64,000 bases of DNA, taken from Anoplopoma fimbria. Its lineage: Eukaryota; Chordata; Actinopteri; Perciformes; Anoplopomatidae. The position numbers and the translations under genes were made by a program. Below, in pieces: positions 10,960 to 23,735 of the stretch (positions are counted from its first letter, which is position 1; each line of letters starts with the position of its first letter). Under the pieces are notes generated by a model. The model was given only the letters and a program-made list of their open reading frames with translations, was not told the DNA's origin and searched no databases. The stretch lies in contig NC_072465.1 in assembly GCF_027596085.1 (NCBI RefSeq), positions 12,452,857-12,516,856 of the forward strand, written 5' to 3'.

Positions 10960-12400
10960 ACTGCTCCATGAACACTGCTACTACTACAGTTAGCCTAAAC
11001 AACACTCATACACACGGCCCATATACCTGGTACAATGTAAAACACAGTTACTGGACTCATTAATGTACTGTGTTTATTGCAACATTTATATGTGAGATTT
11101 GTCCTCATCAAAGTGGCTCCAGAGTGTCCTAACACATGACCAAAGTGGACTCGGGGCTCTAAAACGTCTCTCTTGTGTGCAAGGTGCTGTAATTTGTGGG
11201 TTTCATTCATTGACAGCTGGATTTTCTTTTTGAAACTGGTGAATCCTGCGAGGAAGCAGGACCACAAATAAGCAGCAGTGACTTGCAGTGAATAATTCAG
11301 TGCAATACATGCAGCTCAGCATGCAGTGGAAACTGTCATGGCAATCACACAAACACCTCAGAGGTTTGCTTTTTGCAATAAGTTGCTACAGTCATAGCTT
11401 CACAATTCAAATCTTTATTTTATTGACATTATATTATTTTATGGAGGTTATTTTGGGAAATCACAGCGGGTTACCAACACTATTGTCTATGTGTGTGATA
11501 TAAAGCAGTGGACAGACAGGAAGATGGCAGTAAAGTGTAGTGGCTCAGTGTAATAGGATCCTTCACTCCATCACTATGCAGACCTGCTAACAGTAATAGA
11601 GTTCTGCTATGGATCTACAGAAACACACACACACACATGTGTTTCTGTGTTTGTGAGGACTCTAAGTGACTAAGCGTATTCATTCCGGGTAATGAGTTTC
11701 TCTACTTCGAGGTCCTGACCCTGAATCCAGTTGTTGTTGGATATGCAGACAGTGACTAAGACTGATTCATATTGATATCTTCAGTATATTTTTGATCAAG
11801 ATGAATAAAATATGTTTGACTTCAGTCAACATGTAAACACCCTCAATTTTGAGCTCCTTCTGTGCTCTTGGAAATAGAATTAGTTTGTGTAAATAAAATT
11901 AATAAATAATAATGTTTTTTGAATATATAAAATCATTGAAATCTATTTATTTTGTACACATATGTACTAGTTTACCATCAGATTAGGATCCAATTTCACA
12001 TTACCACTTCATAAATCTGTTCTGCTGGGTTTCTGGAAAATCTGAGACTTAAAATTGTGACCTTGGGCCATAGAATGTTAGAAAACATTCAGTTTATGCA
12101 CATCTATTCAACTCTTGCCCTAACTTCTCATTTTACCCTATTAACTTTAAATCCATGGCACAAACCTAAATTAACACTAGAAAGGTTTGTTAATACAGTC
12201 ACTGTGGTAGAAGGAGGAGAAGAAAAATCACATATTGAGTCAAGTTATGTTTATCTGAACAGGCCACCAGCGACATTATCTAACGCATTCAAGGGTCTCT
12301 GAGAAAACAAGAGAGAGAAAACTCCCCCAAAAATAGATGTACACCAAACAACATGGCTGTAATAGATTCACTTTTTTAAATGTATGATATCCGAGGAAAA
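10960..12400. other. Non-coding stretch with a small hairpin
   Basis: At about 11618-11648 a short (CA)n run sits between AGAAACACA and its complement TGTGTTTCT, giving a small hairpin. The text after it (GTGAGGACTCTAAGTGAC) resembles a fish dispersed repeat that I remember. Nothing else is recognised. Confidence 0.4.
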
Positions 12401-12439
12401 GTTAACATGTCAATGTACACACGTTACATGCATATAGTC

Positions 12440-12740
12440 ATGCAACAAAACTACTTCATCAGGTTTAGGAAAATATCGTAAAATACTAAGTAAGGTTTAA
12501 GAAACTTAGAGAGGTTAAGGCAACAAAACTACTTGGTCAGGTTTAGGAGAAGATCATAAAATAGTTAGTTAAGTTCAGGCAAAAAAACTGCAGTGTCCTG
12601 ACTGAAAGATCACCTGATTTTGGACCTGTGTGTAATTGCCTTTTTATTCATTCTTCTTTTTATAATTTAGTGGGATATCTACGAATTGCCGAGCATTATT
12701 TTTTTCGTAGGTATTGCTACTAATGCTGGTTGAGACTAGC
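12440..12740 (+). repeat. Dispersed repeat family D, copy in plus orientation
   Basis: Two degenerate units of about 70 bp (CAACAAAACTACTT followed by TCAGGTTTAGGA, 12450-12590) lead into GTGGGATATCTACGAAT (12670) and TTTTCGTAGGTATTGCTAC. The latter part matches the complement of 24100-24172 and the plus strand at 60031-60088, so the family occurs at least three times here. Confidence 0.65.
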
Positions 12741-15199
12741 CAGACTAGATACAATATAAATAGTATATAGTAATAAATCAAATTAAACGTCTTCCTTGGA
12801 ACCAGAGACACACCAGTATTTTATGGATACAGACTAATTTAGAACGTTAGAAGATCAACTTAGACCAGTTTGGACCCATTAGTAGCATTGCTTTCCATGC
12901 TGGACCAGTTTGGGCACCTGAATACACATAGAAAATTAGCGGCCCGTTAAATGTGTTTAGAAGTTGAAGGACGTGTTTGGACCATCAAAGTTCAGCATCA
13001 AATCATGTTGGGCATAACAACTCAATAATATTTTCTCCAGAGTTAGTGGCAGTGTTAGACAATCCAGCAGACCCGAGTGAGAATATTATACCTGTCCTTA
13101 TTGCGCTTCACTAGCATGCTGATCTGGGAGGAAATTGGCTGCTGCCTGTAGAAGGTTTTTAAGCAGTTTAAGGGAGCGCAGTGAGTGCAGCCTGAAGTGT
13201 GCGCCTACCTTAAGCTTGGCCCAGCTATTTGAATGCATTCACTATTCCAAGCAAGCTGCATGCCTGCAGGCTACAGATTAGCAAGGTGCAACTGTATTTA
13301 TAATGCTGTGAAAACTCCATATAGTGCAGTTTGGAATACAGCCCAGGTGTGGCATGCATAATTAGAACAGGCCCTGTCAGTATGGTGGGGTTGTGACAGT
13401 TCACAGCAATAATTAATACAAAACAAACAACAACAAAAACTCTCACAGCTAATAATGATAACGAGAGCTAATAAGTTGATGAGGTTGATTTTGTTTACGA
13501 CATTTATGACCGTACATTAAACGTTCACACTTCAGCGGCCTCTTTCTCCTTCAGTTTACTGAAGCACATAAGTGCATAAACAAACAGACTGAAAGGCTCA
13601 TGAAAGAAACATTAACATACACTACAGGATGAATGTGTGGAGAGCCACTGTGATTTGTCCCACTGCACACCAAGCCCAGAGGCTGGAGGGGGTAAACAAC
13701 CGCAAGGCTGCATCACTTAAGGGAGGGAATAGTATATTGTTCTCTGCTAAGACACATGTGACCTTTCCTCATTTTAAGGGAGGAGCTGGGAGAAAGTCCT
13801 CCTCGTTAGTCTACAATAATAAGCAGAAGGTCACTGTTCCAGAGCAAGAAAATTTACCGACATTGACTGGATGCAAGCATTTCAGGAATCTCATTTTCAA
13901 GGGTAAAAACTCTGTGTTAGGATTCCTTTGCTCTTTGCGTGGAATGAGATGCTGGAGGCAAAGTTCACCAAGGAAATCCATCATATTCTGTTTAAGGACG
14001 GGGTTTCATCTCCTTAATCCTGAGGCTACAGTGTTCCGTGTGTACTTAGGAAAATGACAAGTATGAACCCAAGCTGTCTTGTGGAAGAGATGTTGTCACG
14101 TTAGTATGAATTTATATTCCAATATCTCATCTCAACCATGCTGGTTTAGAGCCATGCATCTCCACATGTATGTTATAACAAAAAGACAAAACTCAGCGGG
14201 AACGCTTTTCATGTCTCTTGCTTTTATTTCAAGTTTATTCTATCCAAGAAGCAATTAGTGTTATTGTGCATCACACAAAGAGAAGCGTCCCGTGTTGAAA
14301 GCAGATTTTCTGTAAAGCCCTGACACATCACTATGTCTGTAGTTTACACAATGTAGCCTGTTAGTTCCATGTTTCAGGTCAAGCGGACTAATTTGCCTCT
14401 CTGGGAGACCAATGAGCAATCTCTACACTGCTCACTTTTTCTTTTTCTGCATTAACTTACATTCAAGTGAAACCGCAATAAGACGTTTCGAACTGAGACA
14501 ACAGTTTTAGTCTTCAGTTTCCAAGGTGTGGTCTTTGAAAAAGTTCTCTATTTAAGGGAGAACTGAATTTTCGATGGAGACGTTTCTCACAGAGAAATCA
14601 GTCCACTGGTCTCTCTGGAGCATTCAGACTAGAAAAGATTGTTCCCAGCCTGAAATGGTTCGAATAGGGAGCGACTGTGGCCATGCTCAGATGGCATTTA
14701 TTTAATTCCTCTCATTTTTTTTTTTACACACAACATGCTGTACATTCACATGGTCAGAGCTGAGGTTATAGCAGTATTCACTTTTCACAAAAGGGGGCAG
14801 AAGCACTGCAGAACAAGCTTCCAGACACACACACCTGATCTATTGTTACCTTCCAGTATGAAGTTGTAAGAAACTGTTGCAGACATGTAAAAGCCAAGTC
14901 GTATTTTTTTTTGCCCTAGTTTATTTGAACCAAGCCAGGATAAATCCAGTTTAATAGATTATGTCCTTTTTCAAAAGTACGCAGGCGATGTATAAACTAA
15001 GCTGCTTAGTGGACAAAATAAATCATCCCAAAATCCAAATGACTTAAGCAGTAGCTGCAAAATCAGGGATATTAGTAACTATAGATTTATTGTAATGGCA
15101 TCTGCAGAACAACAGAAAAGACAAGCAATCCAAACCAATTGGGTGTTAGTTGCTCAAATTTTCCCTCAATCTTCTTCACTTTGGAGTGCATTGCATTTA
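12741..15199. other. Non-coding stretch, nothing recognised
   Basis: The frame at 13629-14057 (142 codons) shows no recognisable domain and no flanking splice signals I would trust. A T-rich tract lies near 14717. No second copies of this sequence were noticed in the window. Confidence 0.4.
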
Positions 15200-15204
15200 C
15201 TTAC

Positions 15205-15430
15205 ATTAATTTACCAAAGACTTACCTTTATCATAACCGCTAACTGCCTAATCCCGACCCGAACCCTAATCTTAACCCAAACCTAACCTTACCCTCACTG
15301 TAAACCCAGTGTTCACCCTAAAATATAATTGCATTTCGTCCCAAAAGGAAGGCGAGACCCCACAATGTGACTGTGTAAACAGTTCTGTGTCCCCACAGCA
15401 TAAGTTAAACAGGCCCCCCCACACACATAC
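15205..15430. repeat. AACCCTAA-rich dispersed repeat
   Basis: The block 15240-15310 is made of irregular CCTAA/CCCTAA phrases (GAACCCTAATCTTAACCC, AAACCTAACC). It is followed by GACCCCACAATGTGACTGTG and GTGTCCCCACAGCAT. I recall this combination as an old fish repeat. It resembles telomere repeats superficially, but the units are irregular and internal. Confidence 0.5.
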
Positions 15431-16300
15431 ACAGTAAACACATTGCCTCTCCAGGCTTTAACAGAGTGCTCTTGATGAGACCCATGTTGTAAAGAGAGAG
15501 AGAGCGAAGAATGGGATACGGTCCAGAGCACCTCACCGCCACAAGCTGGATTCCCTGCAGGAACAAAGCCTTTGACCTTGCAGCCTCGTTTGAAGGATGA
15601 GAGTCAATGGCTTGTTAGTCTGAGCTAGCTGGAAGAGTGGCGCTTCCATTGTTACAAGCTGTGGAAATCCCTCCTATCGTCACATAGTACAACACTGTCT
15701 CCTAGATATTAAGATGATTGAAAAGCACATGTGTTTGCCTAATACATTTTGGAGAAAGAACAAAAGAAGTGTTTTGTTAAAAAAAAAACTGTGACTCACA
15801 AAAATGGTTTTAGGTTAATAGTATAAAAGGAAACATGTCCTGACATTCACAGTTGTCCTTTTCTATTATTTTAACAATAAAGAATTTATCCTGATAACCA
15901 GGTGCTTTGAGCTGCTGCACCTAACCATAACAATTTTAATCAAGAGGAAAACCAATTCAATCCTGAAAACACGGCAGCCCATGTACATGCTGCGGCCAGT
16001 ATCTCCCATGATTATTGCTACATTTTTGTCTCAATTTGTTGTCTTTTCGTCTACATTACTGAAGCACTTACGGCATGAGACAGAATACACTCATATATAT
16101 TGGGGAAGGAAGAGTGGGGATTGGATTCATTCATGGGGAGCGGACCTTGAGATGGTCACCGCCCACAGACGACGTCCCAGCGAGACCAGTCGAACCGAAC
16201 GCTACTGAAAGTGCAGTCGAGAGGAAGACAGATGAGTGGGCTAAGCTAACCCAGCTAGGGTCTAAGGCTACTTCACAACCAATCTGCTCCTGACGCAGGA
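15431..16300. other. Non-coding stretch, possibly includes the 5' part of a decayed LINE
   Basis: From about 16085 the sequence leads without obvious break into the LINE endonuclease remnant at 16301 and may belong to it, but no LINE motif is readable before 16301. Earlier sequence is unremarkable. Confidence 0.3.
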
Positions 16301-16456
16301 AAATTCAGACAATCCCAGAAACAGGAGGTTGATGATTGTTTTGCCTACATCTTCACAGAGACCTGGCTCCATCGTTCATCCCATATCAAGCTTCACTTGA
16401 CGTGGGGCCATCAGGACAGAGTGCTGAGCTCCAGTGGGACGATAGGAGGCGGTTAA
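16301..16456 (+). pseudogene. LINE apurinic-type endonuclease remnant
   Basis: The frame reads FRQSQKQEVDDCFAYIFTET followed by WL, then later DRVLSSSGTIGGG and a stop at 16454. TETWL preceded by a hydrophobic strand, and then a (R)ADR...GGG block, is the layout around the catalytic glutamate of the APE-type endonuclease of Rex1/L2/CR1-type LINEs. Several expected residues are altered or missing (QDR where RADR is usual). About 50 codons survive of an ORF that normally exceeds 900. No reverse-transcriptase domain follows, so an internal deletion or a rearranged copy is implied. Confidence 0.65.
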
Positions 16457-16650
16457 CATCAACAATTTTTTCATGATGTCGAGTTTTTTATGTCAAGATG
16501 AAGATTGTTTTCTTGCTGCTGTGCCTCCTGGTGCAAATTGTTGTTTTCTCATGTTTTTATTTGTCTAGCAAATGGGCTAACACTGCATTTCCTTGTGCAA
16601 CCCTATGTTGCAAAATGACAATAAATTATCATTGAATCCTTGAATCAATG
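16457..16650 (+). mobile_element. Probable LINE 3' end following the endonuclease remnant
   Basis: The segment ends TGCAAAATGACAATAAATTA and ATTGAATCCTTGAATCAATG, of the GACAATAAA...GAATC kind that closes several fish LINEs. It follows the endonuclease piece within about 200 bp, which skips several kilobases of expected ORF. Confidence 0.45.
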
Positions 16651-18213
16651 AACCTTTTGCATAAATATGAAATGTATTTATTAATAGAAACATAAAATCC
16701 TGGCACCACAATGTCTCTATCTAAATGTATTTGCTGTAAAAGATCTTGTAACTAAAAAGTCAGTCACCATTACAGCTTTTTCAGTCATTAATAACACATG
16801 TTTTTTTATATAATTTAATCATCGTTGTATGTATCATAAAGATGGTTTTGAAATAACTTAGTCCATAGGAGAAACTATGTCATAATAGTGGATTACTAAA
16901 GTATATAACTTAACTGTAAGACACCAGTGAAACATAGGTGTAAGTTATATAGAATTATTGCATGAATTATAATTATGATATATATTTTGTATTTGTATTA
17001 CTCCTGACAGGACTGGATTCCCAGACCAATCATTCTCTGTTTGCAGAGGGAAATCATTTATGAGACTTTAGAAGTAAGTTACAGCATATCAAGGGTAATC
17101 ATAGCTGCTGAAATGCTTCTAGAACAAATAGCATCAAGATGAGCTGCATAGGCAGAAATATCTACAGAGACACTTAGACTAATTTAGATTTACAGCACTG
17201 CATTATAAATGCTCCCGAGTCCAAATGGGTACACTGTTACAGTAAATGTTTATGTGGGTCTTAAAGTGTTCTGTTAAGACCACTCACGATCAATAAAATC
17301 CATATGGTGTGCCTTGTAAAAGACAAACGCTGGCACCTAATGGCTTGGCAAAAACCACCGGAGTTAATACGCATAATTGACCCGCTGCTGAAATCAAAAG
17401 GCACAAAAAGTGTTGCAGGCACACAAAGGAAGCAACCTTTCAAGCTGTAGATATAACACCTTTTAGCCTAAGCAAGATAGAGGCCATTCAGACTGCTAAC
17501 CAAAGAGGAAGTCTTCAAAGAGCTGTTTCTATTTCCTTTAAAAAGTGTATTTTGGTCAATCAGAATTGTCTGGGTTCTGACCTTTATAACGCTACTTACT
17601 GGAGGGAATAAATACACCGCGTGGTCAGTTTTGTCTATAGCCGAGGCTGTATTTAAACAACTAAGTGGAATCATCATCAAGGAGTTTACGGCCTACAAAG
17701 TACTTAATAGATTTTTATTTTGCTGTAGCATTTGGCAGCTTGGTGTTCTTGTGTTTGCCCCGGAGACAGAGATCACACTGTTCCAGGCCACTGTCTCTGC
17801 TTAGAAGTAGAGCTGAAAATTTTGCAGCCCTGTTGAAGGCTAAATGCAATCCAAGCCCTGGGGTTGTTTCATCAAAGGAACTGTAATATCAAAGCAATAT
17901 ATGTGAACAGCTGCAGTGATTCTGCAGGTATCCTCAGTGGCCGTGATTTGCAGCTTCATCGCTCAGGTATACATCCTCCAGGCACTGGGAGCTCAAGGGA
18001 CTTCTCTGCCTGAGGGCGGCACGTACATGTGCAAGCATGCATGTGTATATGTGTGATGATTGGAGCTTAACACCTTGAAGGTCAGAGTGCGTCCGCCATG
18101 CTAATAATGGAAAAGAAACGAAAAAAGAATGGCCACAGAGCCCACAAGCGGTATGATATAAAGTCATCAAAATGTTGTGCAAGGCTCCTATTGTCTGATA
18201 TGACTAGGGGCAG
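16651..18213. other. Non-coding stretch, nothing recognised
   Basis: AT-rich sequence. The frames near 17261-17886 and 17934-18182 have no recognised domain and no paired splice signals. Confidence 0.4.
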
Positions 18214-18718
18214 GGCATGACAGAGAGGGCTGCCAAGTTGCCATTGGCAACCATTTTGAGAAGTTGGCAGCCATTCTCAGTGGCAAACACTTTTTAACAT
18301 ACAATAAATATATTTTGAATATTGGTGTTATTAGCGATATTTCAATATTGCTGTATGTGACAATGCATCTACGTTAGGGCATTTACTTGCATGCAAACAG
18401 GCATCTGTTTCAGAGACCATTATAACAGACAATTTTGTATCCAAGGAAATTGATAGTAGACAACTGACAATAATTACGATTCAAATTCTGTAAAGTATCA
18501 GATAAAACCAAAACTATACAGGATTCGGTTTTCTTACAGTCATAAACCTTTCATTCTTTATGTCACATTTTCATTATTAGGCTGACATATAACTGCATAG
18601 TACCTTAATTACTCAATATATAATGTGACTAAAAATGGTAACCATATTAATAGCTTTGGCAAACCAAGGTGATGCCTGGCCTCCAGCCTGTTAACCACTT
18701 TTAGTGTGCAGCTCTGAT
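18214..18718. mobile_element. Diverged hAT-like non-autonomous element, relative of 38152-38696
   Basis: The right end, read on the minus strand, shares ordered exact blocks with the left end of the 38152 element. These are CCAGGCATCA (complement at 18670-18679; 38197-38206) and CCATTTTTAGTCAC (complement at 18625-18638; 38228-38241). The left end carries a related GGCTGCCA...GGCAACCA text, with a perfect small hairpin GTTGCC/GGCAAC near 18237. I cannot find a matching 8-bp target duplication, so the ends are approximate. Kinship is well supported; the superfamily follows from the better preserved relative. Confidence 0.5.
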
Positions 18719-20109
18719 GGGGAGAAAAGATAAAATCACCTACCTTTTAATTACAAGTCTGAATGAGAACAAACTGACACAACAACATTGTTATTTAGGT
18801 GCGAAGCACCAACAACACAACCTCTGACAGCCCACAGTACTAATGCATGCAACTGACTGTATGTCAATGAAAACAACCGTTACACTTTGAAACTATGTTT
18901 CAGCCATACAGTCATATCCTGACAATGCTGTTATCAAGTATCTTCCCACTACACTACACATGTGATGCACTGCAGCAAATCACAATATAAAACACTTCAA
19001 TGTTAGGTTGTGCATTGTCAACTTTAAATGTTTATGCTTTCAAATGGACAGCCCCCTTTGTTCTATCATAATAATCTGTGCAATATTCACTTAATAGCGA
19101 TTCATTTTAAATGATCACTCTGCAACTGCTATATTACTCATTTGCTCACTCTAATAGAATATAGGAATGAAAGCAGGGACCCATGTAATAAACAGCAGAT
19201 AAAGATGTTTAATATTTCACTTCTTAACTTGAAATTATGTAAAAGTTGAGAAAACTATAAAAGAAATTAGAAAACTCCAAAACTGAACGTCAACAACATT
19301 GAAGGCTGTTTGATTTTATAATACTACCCTTTTTTGTTGAAGTGTGTATCAGCTCTGTTTGTCCTCACTGGGCCCCTGCCTGACCTCATCCTTCGCAGAG
19401 AAGGAAGAGGGACACCTACTTGCTGACTTCTCCCATTTAAATGAAGTATCTGCTGTCATTGACTCCCATTAGAAATCCAAAAAGACAATCAGCATCTTTG
19501 ACTTGCATTGGTGCTAGAAAATAGGAAATATAATGCAGTGAGGCTGAATTACTTGTTGCTTTCAAATATTTTGTCTCCTGTAAATCAACTTTTTTCATTT
19601 TATGTTATTTCTGCTGAGTTAACATGGTTAAGTTTTCATCCTCTTTTGTGTCTTTGTTTGAGGAAGTAAACTTTTTAAATGTGCATGTGATCTCAATGAT
19701 ACATCAATTCTTTTAAATTAATTCAGAAACCCCTGGACTTTAATAGCTCATATGTGTTTCAGAGAGATTTCTGCTCAAGTTCAAATCTTTTTTCATAGTC
19801 AAAACACATTCTACATATCTGTGTTCTCTTGGAAGACAAGAATAAAGCTTTAATATTTGGGAAGAAATACTGTAATAATACAAGAATTACATAAAAATTG
19901 AATGAGAATAAAGTCATAATATTTTGTTAAAAAGTTGCAATATTACAATAACAAATGTATTTATTATTACATCTAATTGTCCTTTAGTCTGCTGTACAGC
20001 TTCTGCTGATGTACAGCAACAGCACTTGGACAGAACTGCAGTATATCATAATACTAGCACTGGTAGAAAGAATAATTTTTGTTAAGTAGATTTAGGAATA
20101 TGATTATGG
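18719..20109. other. AT-rich non-coding stretch, nothing recognised
   Basis: Almost no open frames of any length. No tandem arrays or repeat copies were recognised. Confidence 0.45.
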
Positions 20110-20138
20110 TTTTTTTTTTTTTTTTTAGGGGGGGGGGG
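20110..20138. repeat. T17 tract followed by G11 tract
   Basis: Seventeen T (20110-20126), one A, then eleven G (20128-20138). The adjoining homopolymers are also a likely place for assembly or sequencing length error. Confidence 0.9.
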
Positions 20139-20988
20139 CATTGGTTGGATTATATATTATAATTGATCCTTAGCTGAACCCGTCTCCCGCTGCCACTCCA
20201 TCAAGCTGTCGGAACTACCATGGAGCCCACACTGTCACTAAAAAGTGATTTCAAAAAGTGAATTCAGAGAGAAAAGTGATTTCAGCAGACAGAAGGATAT
20301 ACCCAGAATGTAAAACAGATTCAGGGGTGGAAACAGGCTCAAAAGACAAAGATAGAAGCTGCATTTGAGGAGCGGGTTTTTGCAAAGGGTCAATAACAAC
20401 CTTGGTTGAAGTCATGCAACAAAGAGCCTTTTCTCCCTCAGCACTACCACCTGCTCACCTATCACCCAAATCCAGCTCATCTCTCTTCTCTTGTCTTTAT
20501 AAACTCTATAAACCTCAAAGTCTGTGGCCTGTCAGGGAAGAAAAAGAGAGTCCGACAGAGAGAAAGTGAGAAAAGACATCATAACACTACATGTCAGACT
20601 ATAGCCTGATCATGTCACATTTTAATTGTCCAATCACACAAGCTGCTGTTCATGACAACGGCTTCTCCTAAAACCGGCAAGATGTGAAACTAAACTTAAA
20701 TGTGAAAGCCAGCTAATATCAGCTGATTGCGGTTCCTGGCAGGCAGAGGGAGGAAGGTGGCAGCGACATGCCAGTAGTGTTCACAATGAACAAAGGACTA
20801 GGGGGGGCTGAGGGGATGAAAAGGAAACAGCGGACTTGTGAAATGGAAATCCAGTCAAGCCTGACTCCCCTTGGTCTCCAGTTACTATTTACAGCGATAG
20901 CTTTCCTGTTACACTCCAAGCTCAAGTCCATGAATATTGCAACAGCCAGCAGTTTACTGTAATGACAAAGACATCTCTTTCCGCCCAG
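20139..20988. other. Non-coding stretch, nothing firm
   Basis: It contains overlapping frames near 20406-20962 with no domain. The sequence from 20740 onward is complex and free of repeats and leads into the exon candidate at 20989. Confidence 0.35.
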
Positions 20989-21073
20989 AATCGACGGGGA
21001 TCACAATGAACGCTTTAATGGGGTGAAAGGAAAAGGCGGCGAGCTGTTGGCCGTTTCCTCGATGACCCACGTG
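20989..21073 (+). other. Exon candidate (85 bp), unproven
   Basis: A pyrimidine-rich acceptor (CATCTCTTTCCGCCCAG) ends at 20988 and a donor GTGAGTGCC starts at 21074. Between them one frame is open for 28 codons beginning IDGDHNERFNGVKGKGG and ending SSMTHV. The peptide matches nothing I know. Splice-like pairs of this quality occur by chance in 64 kb, and no neighbouring exon was found, so the call is weak. Confidence 0.2.
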
Positions 21074-23033
21074 GTGAGTGCCACACACAGGAAAAACGGT
21101 TACAACAAGACAGGAAGACAGAATGCCTGGCAGTAAGAGGGGAGATGAATCATGAATAAAGACATCCACAACACAGTCACCACCCTGGGACGTCCTCGAG
21201 CAAGTCCACAGCTGCTGGCTAACACCTACACCTTTCATCATCTCAACAGTGAAGCACAAAGTGCAGGCTGTCAAGCCTCCACATGCAGGGTATCAGACCA
21301 TGTGACAGATTGGTAAAAGAGGAGAAGGGTAAAGACGGAATCAAAGGTCTGGAGTCTTTCTACTGAGTATTTTATTTTACTCTTTTGAAGATTTATCATC
21401 CAGGGCACCAAAAACGTTGCCTGTTCATGGTGCTGCTGAGAGCAACTTTACGTGAGAAATTTGCATTTGCAATTTGCAAGGAAAGTACACAACAGCACAA
21501 GCATCAATGCAAGGTGTTGTAAATCAAATGTGTAACACTGCTGCAGCGTCATGGACATCAGGTTGGGTGTCTAAATGAAAAACAGGACTGCTACCAATGA
21601 AGAAGTATTATACCAGTCTATGGGGACATACAGACCTCTGAACTGGTTCTCTTAGTCAGTGAGGTGGATTCAGACTAGATTAGAACTACATTATTAAAGA
21701 CAACATGTCTCATCTTGATATCCGTCAAAAACATCTGTCCAGTTTTAAAGCAAATAGCACGCAGCAACTGTTTGTGTTTTGATCCTATAGTGAGTTAAAG
21801 CGGCCATGCATCGGAACTCCCCCGGACTATTCTCATCCATGCCATGTAAAGCCACACCAGCCAAACTAAGACATGCATCGCCGGTGAACAGCAGGGATTA
21901 TGGTTCTTGTTCATGTCATCATGCATAATAATGGCTTGAGAAAAACTGCACTTGTGTCACATTCGCTTTTCTGATTTGATGGGTATCTAATAACAGGTGT
22001 GCGCCACACTTTGGTAATGATGCCCTATATCAGGACAGCGTTATCAGCTGTGACCACCATACGAGAGCAGTGCAGAGTGGCTAACCAGTGGGGCACGCTC
22101 ACATGCACTATTTAAAAAATGCAGAGAAGCTCTTATTACAACACACACTGTGGGAGCAAGACTTCATTTTCTACTCAGATAGACATTACTCCTGAATACC
22201 GTTACATTGTTGTTTTAATGCTATATTAAAGCTCAATATCATATAGAGCACCCTTGGATATATATTGTGAACACAGCCTCAAAACCTGAGAGAAAAACAC
22301 AACTAATGATGATTCCAATGCACTGATGAATGATAAGAGGCAGAATATTGGATGTAACAGGAGCATGATTTCAAATAAATGTTTGAGAGGCAAATTGGAG
22401 AATCGCTGTGCATTAACTACTAGCAACATGGTGTTGGTGTGTACTCTGCCTGGGTAAATGAAAAAAAAAAGGTTAATTCATTCTTGGAAAGACAGGTGGG
22501 GTTTGATCATTTATATTGTCACTGAAGAAGATGGAGGCCCTTAAAGTCCTGAATTAATTTAACTTTTCTTTAAACTGAGTAAAGCAAGTGATGACCTGGA
22601 ACACTAACCCATTAAAACAAGCACCAGAGACCGGTCTAAAATGTAATCAGAAGTATTTTTTTTCTTGGTTAAGGGCTTGTGTTTAAGGGTGTTTATATGA
22701 TACAAGGTCATCTATGCTCATAGTAGCATAGTGTACTAAAGTTATTAAAGATTGCTCTGAACAATAAATGATCTGTAAATATTTGGTTGATCTGGATTTA
22801 GTGCATGTAAACATGTCCTCCTCCTGACATCCTAGAAAACCTCCTGTTCATAACAAAAATGAGCATAATAAATGATCACACTGAGACACTGAGTCATGCA
22901 TACACCATATTGTGTTTACTGTTATTTCCGTGGCCTGTTTCCATGGTAGCACCCTCAATACTGGTGTGCAGAGATGCATGTAAAGCACATTCCGAATAAG
23001 ATGTTAACCAGTACTCTAAATCATCCACAACAC

Positions 23034-23035
<2 letters not shown>
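21074..23035. other. Non-coding stretch, nothing recognised
   Basis: No frame longer than about 70 codons, no tandem arrays and no recognised transposon ends. Confidence 0.4.
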
Positions 23036-23064
<29 letters not shown>

Positions 23065-23075
23065 AGATAAGATAA
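23036..23075. repeat. (GATAA)8 tandem repeat, LINE tail
   Basis: Eight uninterrupted GATAA units. On the element strand they are TTATC units at the extreme 3' end, as expected for a LINE with a short-repeat tail instead of poly(A). Confidence 0.95.
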
Positions 23076-23166
23076 TCCTTTATTAGTCCCGCAGCGGGGA
23101 AATTTGCAGGCTTACAGCAGCATAGAGTTAAAGTGCACACAAGAGACATAGTAAAGAAAGACAAGA

Positions 23167-23197
<31 letters not shown>

Positions 23198-23321
23198 AAA
23201 AAAAAGTATTATAAATAAGCAATAAAAACAGTAGAAAAACACAATAACTGAAATATAATATTTACAGACAGAAAAAAAAACTATTTTAACTATTATTGCA
23301 CAGTGTTTTTATTGTCATGTG

Positions 23322-23735
23322 TCATGTGGTCTGCTGGGAGCAGAGCTGGTTGTGCAGCCTGACAGCAGCAGGAAGGAAGGACCTGCGGTACCTCTCCTTC
23401 ACACACCGGGGGTGAAGCAGCCGGTGGCTGAAGGAGCTGCACAGAGCTGCCAGGGTGTCCTGCATGGGGTGAGAGGTGTTGTTCATCAGGGATGACAGCT
23501 TGGCCATCATCCTCCTGTCTCCCACCACCTCCACCGTATCCAGTGGACACCCCAGCACACTGCTGGCCTTCCTGACAAGCTTGTTCAGTCTCTTCTTGTC
23601 TGCTGCTGAGATGCTGCTGCTCCAGCAGACCACTGCATAAAAAATGGCTGATGCCACCACAGAGTTGAAAAAGGTCCTCAGGAGTGCTCCCTGCACTCCA
23701 AAGGACCTTAGTCTCCTCAGCAGATAGAGTCTGCT
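23322..23735 (-). pseudogene. LINE reverse-transcriptase ORF, C-terminal fragment
   Basis: The frame is intact to its stop at the TGA after QLCSQQTT. It contains, in order, RLYLLRRLRSFGVQ, ALLRTFF, SVVASAIFYAVVCWSSSIS, the KLVRKASSVLGCPLD block, a hydrophilic MAKLSSLMNN region, and the closing HPRCVKERYRRSFLPAAVRL. From memory this is the conserved C-terminal end of fish Rex1/L2/CR1-type LINE ORF2. It lies downstream of the catalytic fingers and palm, so no polymerase active site (FADD/YADD) is present. The preserved frame suggests a relatively recent insertion. It has no start codon of its own and is not a functional gene. Confidence 0.85.

Noticed and set aside
15240..15310. Possible interstitial telomere repeat
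   Set aside because: The CCCTAA phrases are irregular and mixed with AACCCAAACC-type text, unlike a TTAGGG array; it fits a dispersed repeat better.
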